Shown piece by piece: positions 55,519 through 64,000 of a stretch of 64,000 bases of DNA. Numbering within the stretch: position 1 is the first letter of the stretch; each line of letters opens with the position of its first letter. The notes below the pieces were generated by a model. That model did no database searches. It had not been told where the DNA came from and worked only from the letters and a program-made list of their open reading frames with translations. The DNA is from Atrichornis clamosus (Eukaryota > Chordata > Aves > Passeriformes > Menuridae): NCBI GenBank assembly GCA_013400975.1, contig WBMZ01014174.1, positions 39,928 to 103,927 of the forward strand, given 5' to 3'. The position numbers and the translations under genes are program-made.

Positions 55519-58378
55519 TCACTTACACACTCTAAGTTGCAACTTGACGTACTTACTAAAAATCTCTGTGATCCAGCTGGCACTTTCATATGCCATGCCT
55601 TATAATTGTAAGATTAGTCATCACTTGGTCCTTCTCATTTCAGCATATTAAATTGTGACTTTTGCTTCTAACCACTTATGATAATGTAGAGTTCCATGAA
55701 TTCATTATCATTAGACAGTATCTCTCTGTCCTCTTCAATACCACTTTTACAAAACGAAAGAGAATTTTGTTCTGGATCCACATCTACATGACCTTCAAAT
55801 TTGACCCTGTGATTACAGAAAAAAATGCCTCATTTATCTCCTATGATTGCTCATAGAGCAAATTTGGTCCAGTGTAGCTTCTGGCAGCTGCCACCACTGA
55901 CAAGTGATGTGTTTCACCTATGAGCACTCTGCATCTGGTATGGGCAGACACGGGCACCTCCCTATCCAAGCTTTGGCCTTAAATAAAGGGAGCCTTCCTC
56001 AACTGCCCTTTTTGCAGTCTTCTTGCTGCCATGGTTAATTACTTTTGGTTAGAGGCACCTGCACTGCTTTAAAGACAGTGTGTGCACACAACATCCAAAC
56101 AACTATTAGACATCCCAACACATGAACGCTTACATTACTGATGTGCTACATACTGACTTCCTAGTTCTCAGCTACTCCATCTACTGCAAACAATTTCTGT
56201 GCCACAGCAACTGCAAACAATGTTTTCCACGACAGTAAAAATGAAGGGTATGTTCTCACTTCTCTGAAATACTCTAAGACCACGATGAATGGAAGACTTC
56301 TGTCACTTTTTACCCATACTTTTGCAACAATCATTTCCAGGCTATTCATTTAGGCCTTGCAACAGACCCTAAAGAAGCTGCAGCTTTCACATGTGCCTTT
56401 TTTGCCCAGTGCACAAACAAGACAAACACAGTCATCCCACTTTAGGTTGCACAGCACAAGGAAATATTTTCACTGATGCCACAAAAGCCTGAGTGTCAGA
56501 AACTTGATAGTAGGGGACATTGCCTTTGCCTAATACTCCCTATCCCATGCAAAAGCACTCTCTTCTGCTCTGAAGAAGTGAGTTCCAGGCCAAAGACATG
56601 TGGCACAGAATCACAATCCTGGCAATTGAAGAAGACAATAAATACATGAGGACACCACCCAGACCTGAAGGCAAAACTAGGTTGTAACAGGCAAAGACAA
56701 GACTTAGGCTCACTAGCACACCCTTAAGACCCAAAAGTTTGGTCATATAATCATTTACGAGGCCCTATTCTCTTCCTGTAATCTCATATACTAAACAGCC
56801 TGCAGATCAACATAAGCAAGACACCGCTATATGAACTGGAGTGCCAACACTGGCTAATGTATTTCCACTGCTATAACCTAAATTCCATAACGTGAACTTC
56901 CCAAAACACTGTCCTTTGACTTCATATATCCCATTGAATTTCAGTAGCCAAGAAAAACTGGCAGACAAATTCCAGCTCCCTGGATTAACCATCCTTCTGC
57001 TACGGACACAGACTCTTTGCTAGCTTTTTGTCAACTTCACCTCCTTCTTGTGCTCCTGCTCAGCAGGTGTATAAGCAGAGATATTTTAAACTCTGCTCTG
57101 ATGCTTAAGAAATTCCTTCCAGTGACTTGCATGCTTGCCTTTGAAACCTGTCCTTCTTAGGTTCGTTGCTAAAGTGCAGGACCAGAGACCAGAAACCACA
57201 TGTGGTTACAAGCAACAGCACAGGCCTCAGTACTTCCCAGAAGCATGTTTGATGTTACATTCACCTAAAATCCCAGAAACAGCCACTCAGTTTCCCAGTC
57301 ATTCAGTTAAAATACTTGCAGTTTCATATGAGTTGAATCTATTTTCAGCAATGCTGCAGATTGGAGCTCTTTGCCTAAAAGGTTGTTAGTTTGCAATATT
57401 ATTTGATTTCACACTCCTCTGAAAGACCGTTAGGAGGATCAGTCAAACAATTTCCCTTATCAAGAATGGGAAGGAAAAGGAAAGGCTGTGACCAGGGAGA
57501 GAACAGGACTCAAGTTTAGACATATTTCCAGTGTTTGCTCACACTGGGAGCCAAAGCTCAAGCTCATTAACTCAAAGATAAATTCATGCACATGGGATCC
57601 CTGGATTTGGCTCTTGTCAATTATTCCTCTACTACGAGCAAATTAATTTCATGTAAGCTAGATCTGAAAGATACAGGAGCAAAAATCATGGCAATAGTAA
57701 GATATTTCAAGCTTATCCACCTTATTCCTTCTGCTTTTTTGCTGTAGGCTCTTGGTTTTGGATACCTTGTCCAAGTTGGAATTGACCACTACAGCAAATC
57801 TTTCAGTTGTAACAATTAGAAACGTAACTATTGCTGAAGAAATAGGTAGAATAAGCAACAAAGAAAAGCAAAGTGAACACTGAGTTGTGTATTTGTGTCA
57901 ACTCCAATATATCTAACCTCCACATTGCAACCTGGAAACAAGCAACTTTGTATCAGAAAGATGCCAAATTCTAGGTCTCTTATTAATACGTGAAATATTA
58001 CTGGATACTACTCAAAATCTTCCATTTTGATTTCTTATCTGAAAGGAAGAGTCTCAAAACAAAAGAGTAATAGGAGAAAAGAAAACTCCTAGGACTGCAG
58101 GGTCTGTCCCAGAACAAAAGAGCATTAACAGTGTTCTCATGTGTAAAGGCTCTGACAGCAGATAAAGGAATTTTCCAGCTAATAAAAACAAAGAAAAAAA
58201 CTTAGAAAAAAATCTATGGAAAACTACTTTGGTTAAAATTAATGAAGTAATTAGCTTCTCCCTATAAAAGAGATAATCACGGGATTCTGTAAAAATACAA
58301 AATAGTCACAGGAAACAACTGAGTGTCCTTTCTGTTACGATCAATCATACAGATAGTCCAAGAGCTTATCTTAAAGCC

Positions 58379-58394
58379 AAAAAAAAAAAAAAAA
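58379..58394 (+). repeat. Poly-A run (16 bases)
   Basis: An uninterrupted A run followed by TAATTTTTT. Confidence 0.9.
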
Positions 58395-59981
58395 TAATTT
58401 TTTCTTCCTTGTTGTCCAAAGAAGTACAATGGTAGATCACACCTAGTCTGTTTTACTGGCTCAGCCCCAAGTCTCAGGTGGGGATTTGAAGATACAGGGA
58501 ACTTTTAATTCTGGAGTGATTTAAATTCACTTTGGCTGTAAGTTAACAGTAATGCAGCCATTCTAGCACAAATACACAGTACAGTGTGATTTACTGGAGA
58601 ACTGCAACACTTCACCAGATCATTTTTTTTCAAGATGGCAATGAATTGGTGATATATAGATAATCCAGTATCTTCATGCAATCCAAAGAAACCCATATAC
58701 ATTCTAGTGGTAATGTTCATCAGTTATCCCACCCAAAGTCACTTACGCTGTTCCTTGCCCCTGTGACTGCACACTAAAATGCTAAAACATGTCAACACAC
58801 ACCATCAAATAGAAGTCCTGCCATACACCTCAAGAGGAAACCAGAGTTCAACACATCATATGCAGTGAAAAACTTACAGAAGGAGAAAGATCAAAGGAAG
58901 GTCCTCAGTAAAGAGGGATAAGAGTGAGACAATACAGATGAAGGAGCAGAAGGAACCAATTAAGACCCTGATAAACTTAGAACTCTTTGCTCATTAAAGA
59001 GGGGAAAGCATATTTTATGTAATAACCCATGCCACATTTTCATAAAGTGGTGTTATTTTAATGTTAATACTACATATGCATAAAAACAATCCTACTCAGA
59101 AATGAAAAATTCCTTTCCGTTTTCATTCTACAGGGACTTGAAAGAAGATTCTGTTTGTAAACATCAGGCTGAGCACTGCAGTTTCCATCAGGGCTGTCTA
59201 GAGGGGTGCTGCAGCTCTTGCTTCAGTGGAACATGTCACCACTATGTGAAGGATAGCTGTGTAATACTCTTTCCCCCTAACATTCATTATACAAAGTGAT
59301 TCACACCAACACTCATTTCTTAAACTTAACCTTTTAGTACAGCTTATGAAGCATGATGCATCTTCAAACACAATTATCTTCCTTTTAGTTTTTTGTAATA
59401 AGGCAATGCATAAAATTACTTTCCACTGCCTTATGTGCTCCTAGTCTTCCCCAAGCCTGGATGAAGAGGCAGGAATGGCTCTGTAACATCTGGGCTGCTC
59501 CAAGTCACATAACCTGAGGCACAAACTACTTCAACAACACACTCTGACTGTCTCCTTCCCCTTTGCTGCAAAACAAACCTAGTACTCCTCTAATGCTGTC
59601 TATCTGATTCTGCCCAGCGGGAGATGCTTCAGAAGAGCATGAAGAGTGGGCACCTGTGCCATGACCTGCCTCCTGAAATGGTTTTCCCATGTTCCTGCTG
59701 CTTGCTCTCCTACACACTCCTCCTTCCAGGCAGAACGGGCTGCTTTGGTGAGTTTGGCTCCCAGCAGCACTCTGAAGCTCAGCCCAGGTGTGGAAGCTGC
59801 AAGAAGGTATTTACAAACTGTGCTTTCTGGATTTGGATTGCTGCTTGAACAGACGGTCGAATATGCTTTGGAGCAGTGCAGAGCAGAAAACTACTTCTAA
59901 AAGTGTAATTGCAGATCATAGCAATGAAGCAGCTAGACTAAGAATAAACACAGCAAATGTACACTCACCAGAGCCACTATA

Positions 59982-60016
59982 TACACATGTACACACACAC
60001 CCATACACACACACAC
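59982..60016 (+). repeat. CA-type microsatellite, interrupted
   Basis: TACACATGTACACACACACC followed by CATACACACACACAC; the repeat is broken by TG and CC. Confidence 0.85.
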
Positions 60017-62426
60017 TTGGCAATGGCAACAGCTCAAATATAACTAGACTAAAAGCCATTTCTGAAGACGTTTCTAAGGTTACTCGGTTAAAACTGAGTC
60101 ATTGCACGCTGTTGCATGTCTCATTTGAAATTCAGGATGAAGTCTAAGAATTGCCACTTTTATAATTTCAAGTTGTTTCATAATCCAATTTGTAGGAAAT
60201 TAATATAAATAATGACATCTCCTCAGTTAAGTCTTACACAGGTTATGTTTTGGGCAACCTATGTAACTTTTTATTTCAATTTTTTAAAAAAATGAATCTT
60301 ATCTGAATGTCTTCTCTTTTAAATATCTAAGTCTGGCACTGATACAGTTGGCTTTTTTAGCACACTGAAACCCAGTAGTATTCATGAACTATATAGCTCC
60401 AGGACAGATTTCTAGTATCATGCAAAAATAATTAAAACAAATGCATTATTTGTGTTTCTAGTAATTACTACAAATACCTTTTTTTTTTTGCCAGAGATAA
60501 AAAAAAATTACTTAGTGTAACATCAGCCCTGTGATGACACATACATACCAATGCAACTTCACATTAATCACAGTAGGCAAACCATCAATCAGTGCAATGT
60601 GACAACTATTCTCCATTCCTCCTCCTTCTCTCTCTCTCAAAAAAACCCAAAAACTTCAACTCATCTTTGGATGTTTTGAACAAGAAGCAAAAACATTATT
60701 TATTGAACATTAGCTTTTCAAAATACAATTGCTTCCTCTGCTTCTCAATGGACTTGTTTCTAACACTGAAATGAAAATTACTAAAAAACTCCTGCAATAA
60801 TATACTTACAGCTCAAATACCAAACCTGTCCTGAGCAAAAATACCTATAGAAAAATAAAAAACTAAGATTGCCTTAGTAGTATCTGTAACATCTGATCCT
60901 GGTTAACTCTAAAGTATATGTTAATTTTAAGCCTCTGAGTAGTCCACTGACTTCAGTGAATCCAGTGAAAGTCTAGAAGATTAGTCAGGCACTTAAAACT
61001 GCTAGCAAATGTGTAACTCCGGGATGGCAGGGAGGCCATGAGGAACCTGCTACAGAATGGCAATGGAAAATAAGGGGTGGGAGCACACAATAGGAAACCT
61101 TTGCAAAAGAATGGGTCATGTGATAGAGTTCCTTTCAAGGACTACTTGAAAGGCACGGCACCACTGTGGGAAAAAAAAAGGTATTTACTAACATACTGTT
61201 GCTTACACTGATTCTTTCAAGTAGCAATACTATCTCTGCACGTCTGCCACCTAATACTTATTCAAATTACAGGATTCTCCATTTGTTATAACATAAAACA
61301 ATGAGGGTTTTTACATATCTTAGAACTAAATCCCCATGAGAGAGAGTGACCCGGAAGGTTGTTAGGTCTGTTAGTCTCATCAGCCTAACACTCGGAAAAA
61401 TTAGTGTTGCTTTATAAATTTTTGCAAACTTAACAGCAAATTCAATCACTATTTACCTTTTGTAGTAAAATCCACTCAAAAATACACCAACCAATTCCTA
61501 AATGCATGTATCCATAGGCGTTTCTTTCACCAAACCCATAAATCAGTAACTCAGGCAACTCCCTGCAGTGGGCTTTAAAAAGATGCAAGTTATGCAAGAT
61601 GCAGAGTCTTATCAAAAGCTTTTATTTAAAAGCAATCCAAGAAAATGAATGTCAGTTTCTTAACTTTTATTCAGATCAAAGTAGAAAATCCTATTAGGAA
61701 TGTCTGCAGAATCACTATTGGCCAAGGAAGTCTAAATCCATGTTGCAACTTGGATCTAGCATAGGATGAACAGCTTCTCTAACACTGTAGCACTTCAGAG
61801 TCATCATGCTGGACCTTAAACCCTACAGAAACAAGTTTTTGACTAAGCTATCATCACAGGTTTGATGCTGCAATGCTATGCCATCTTCAAAAAAAACCTG
61901 AATCCAAAACCCCAATACAATACAAATTCCAATGCCACAAGTACATAAACAGGAAAAAGGACTGCGCCTGTTAGAAACTTTCCAAAGCAAAGACTTGTAT
62001 CCTAGAACAAAGGTAAGAAAAACCAGGGAAATACTGGTAGTTCATAGCCACAGGCACACAAGTTTTAAAATGTTTTTTCCTCTCTTCCTTTGATACTGAC
62101 AGTTCTGTCCACGACTTTTTAGACTCAAAGAACTCTTGCTATAGGAGGGAGTTAGAAAATTCCCTAAAATACAAAGTCTGTGGCTATTCTAAATTTCCAC
62201 TGTACAAAGGCAGTATATGGTACTTGTGGCCAACAGTGTGTTGGACTAGAGTCGGGAGAAGTTATATTATTGCAATTGCTAAATAAACCACTTTGTATTC
62301 TGAGACTATTTGACAACAAGCTTGATATAAGCATCCCAAGATCCTGATTTTAGCTTAATTTAAGCTAAATTAAAATTAACTAATTAAAGCTGTCACTTTA
62401 CACATTCTGAAATTAAAACACAGTGT

Positions 62427-62454
62427 TATATATATATATATATACACACACATA
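62427..62454 (+). repeat. TA/CA compound microsatellite
   Basis: About nine TA units followed by ACACACACATA. Confidence 0.85.
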
Positions 62455-62603
62455 TTTTAAACAACCCCCCCTTTAAATAGAAATAAACTCCACCAAATAG
62501 TTCTTACAAGGAGATAAATTAATACTGTATTTTATTATCAGTTAATTCAATCTGTGTGTTTAGGCACACTGAAATCACACAGGATGCTGACAACAGCTGG
62601 AGT

Positions 62604-62635
62604 GGGGGAGGGGAGGTGGGAGAGGAGAAAGGGGG
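62604..62635 (+). repeat. G-rich purine tract, candidate G-quadruplex on the plus strand
   Basis: Four G runs (5, 4, 3 and 5) lie within 32 bases, separated by A, AGGT and a 10-base purine loop. The G-rich strand is the non-transcribed sense relative to plus, so CTNND2 pre-mRNA would carry the C-rich complement. Confidence 0.5.
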
Positions 62636-63374
62636 ATGAGGTCTTTACTTGTGTAAGAAACTTGCGTACCTGACTGATAAACTCAGCCAAACTTCTTTAT
62701 GTATTCTATTTATCTTCAAATCTATTTATGTCACACAAGAGAACATATGAGCATAGCAGCTGTTACTATAGCAATGAAACTGGAAATTTTGAGAACACAA
62801 AAAACCCACCCCTGAAGGATGCTCAGTTTAGCAGAGAGATGGTTTAGAGAACAGCGCACCAGCATCTCACTTCTAGGATCTGCTCAAAGTCTGCGGTTAG
62901 AGACATTAAATCAGCTGTAACAGCCTGTTCCCCAAAGAGCACTCGGAGCCAAATCACCGCTACCTATTACTCGGCACGACTTGGTACACCGGGAGTTCCT
63001 GCTAAGTAACCCCAAACTTGTCAAGTACGCCAGGGCCGCCTGTAAATCCGGGGAAGAGAGGTTCCCTGCAAAAGGCTCACAGGTTCTGGTCGCGGCAGAG
63101 AAGGGATTCGCCATAGTAACAAACTCCCCACCCGCACCGTGGGTCACAGCACGGAGCTCGGCGAGCCCCGCACCCCCTCCCCCCCGGCACCACGCACACC
63201 TGCCCGGCGCCGGGAAGGCGGGACGAGCCGGAGAACTCAGGTACTTTGCTCAAGGAGCGGCAGGCAGCCTCTACGGGCACGAACCGGGATGAAACCCACC
63301 CTCAATTCCCCCAAATAGCGTTCTTCTGTCACACATACCCCGCTCCCTCCCGTCCTCGGCCGGCGGCCCTGTCA

Positions 63375-63427
63375 CCCCGCCTCTCCCCGTCCCTCGCCCC
63401 TCACCGCGCACCCCCGCCCCCGCCCCC
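63375..63427 (-). promoter_or_regulatory. Intronic G-run cluster downstream of a 5' splice site (candidate splicing enhancer / G-quadruplex)
   Basis: On the CTNND2 sense strand this 53-nt block contains seven runs of three or more G, three of them GGGGG separated by single C. The nearest run is 42 nt inside the intron from the donor at 63469. Intronic G-runs near donors are known binding sites for hnRNP H/F. The motif is directly visible; function is inferred. Confidence 0.5.
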
Positions 63428-63469
63428 GCCGCAGCCTTTGACCCGAGGCGCTGCCGGCCGCGGTTTTAC

Positions 63470-64000
63470 CTGCGAGGGAGCCGGGTCTCTGCAGGGTGGC
63501 GGTGGCGTACAGCTCCTGGGAGTGCTTGCTGTACTGATCGGCAGCGTGAACCAGCCGCTTGGTAGGCGACAGGGTGGCGTAAGTGCCGATGGTGGAGCTT
63601 AACTGGTGGATAGGAGAGGAGGAAATGTTAGACTGGACGGTGGGCGGGGAGGTCACTCGGATGGGGGACGGCGACAGTCCCGCCGAGGAGACGACGATGT
63701 TGATGGGCGAGCTGGTGCTGTAGGACTTGGCCAGGCGGCTGGGGGACTGCTTCGGGGAGGAGAGGCGCTGCGCGGTGGCGTAGGCGGCGCCCTCGGCGGC
63801 GGAGCCGGCCCGCGGCAGCTTGGTGGGGGAGCCGCCGGGCTGGGCGGGCAGCGGGGAGCTCACCCGCTGCGCCGGCAGCGTGGAGCTGGCGTAGTAGAGC
63901 GCGGCGGCGTGCTGGGGCTCGGGCAGGTGGAAGGCGCTGCCGTGGCTGGGCGCGAAGGGCTCCCGCGGCTGCGGGGCGGCGGGCGGCGGCGGCGGCTCCT
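63470..64000 (-). CDS. CTNND2: CTNND2 (delta-catenin) internal coding exon, proline/serine-rich region; 5' part beyond window
   Basis: This is part of delta-catenin, a neuronal p120-catenin relative that binds the juxtamembrane tail of classical cadherins and shapes dendrites and synapses (family knowledge). Read on the minus strand, the frame is open from the window edge to the donor: 2 bases, 176 codons, then 1 base. It begins with a proline run ([11 protein letters not shown]) followed by [17 protein letters not shown], then [63 protein letters not shown] and [17 protein letters not shown], all characteristic of CTNND2. Many Ser-Pro and Thr-Pro pairs suggest proline-directed phosphorylation (inference). 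The exon ends CTC GCA G, followed by GTAAAAC at 63469, leaving phase 1. Its next exon is 42201..42395. It is very GC-rich, unlike the AT-rich introns. The upstream exon edge is not in the window, so the proline run may be longer. Identity is very secure; exon number is not assigned. Confidence 0.96.

Larger units (their letters stand above)
63030..64000. other. GC-rich, CpG-island-like block over the largest CTNND2 exon
   Basis: From about 63030 the base composition changes abruptly from AT-rich intron to GC-rich DNA with many CG dinucleotides, through the exon to the window edge. It contains C-runs at 63168..63185 and 63375..63427 and GGCGG repeats near the edge. It is inside the gene, not at the known gene start, so it would be an intragenic island. 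GC content and CpG ratio were judged by eye. Confidence 0.7.

Noticed and set aside
63246..63602. 118-codon plus-strand frame rich in proline
   Set aside because: It is the antisense shadow of the CTNND2 exon and of the C-rich intron start.

Overview
The window reads as vertebrate, most likely avian, nuclear DNA. It is AT-rich, has no operon-like gene packing, and its only recognisable interspersed repeats are CR1-type non-LTR retrotransposon 3' ends with the ATTCTRTG-type terminal octamers typical of birds and other sauropsids. I see no Alu, B1 or L1 sequence and no LTR pair. The species cannot be fixed from the sequence.

One gene is present: three consecutive internal coding exons of CTNND2 (delta-catenin / NPRAP, a neuronal p120-catenin family protein), all on the minus strand. 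In transcript order they are 63470..64000 (open at the window edge; proline- and serine-rich region), 42201..42395 (195 bp) and 22557..22809 (253 bp). The junctions are canonical GT/AG and the phases agree (1, 1, then 2), so the exons join into one continuous reading frame. They encode the region before the armadillo repeats. The gene's start, the armadillo repeats and the C-terminus lie outside the window. The two complete introns are 21,074 bp (42396..63469) and 19,391 bp (22810..42200). At least 22,556 bp of a third intron fills positions 1..22556.

Over 98% of the window is therefore intron. It holds seven truncated CR1 copies: four on the plus strand (14050, 24300, 33990, 38518) and three on the minus strand (8037, 53682, 55435). 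It also holds simple repeats and poly-A runs, one GC-rich CpG-island-like block over the largest exon (63030..64000), and two smaller GC-elevated patches (about 26.3 kb and 35.3-37.4 kb). I found no tRNA, rRNA, CRISPR array, second protein gene or complete mobile element. Most open frames longer than 60 codons look like chance frames in intron DNA or like shadows of CR1.

The points most worth checking are a 61-nt near-perfect hairpin at 26052..26112, a dense G-run cluster on the sense RNA starting 42 nt past the donor of the largest exon, a U-rich/UGUG tract upstream of the 253-bp exon, a frame-neutral 195-bp exon, and two CR1 copies that share the same frameshifted segment. I did not find convincing evidence of an undescribed multi-gene system.
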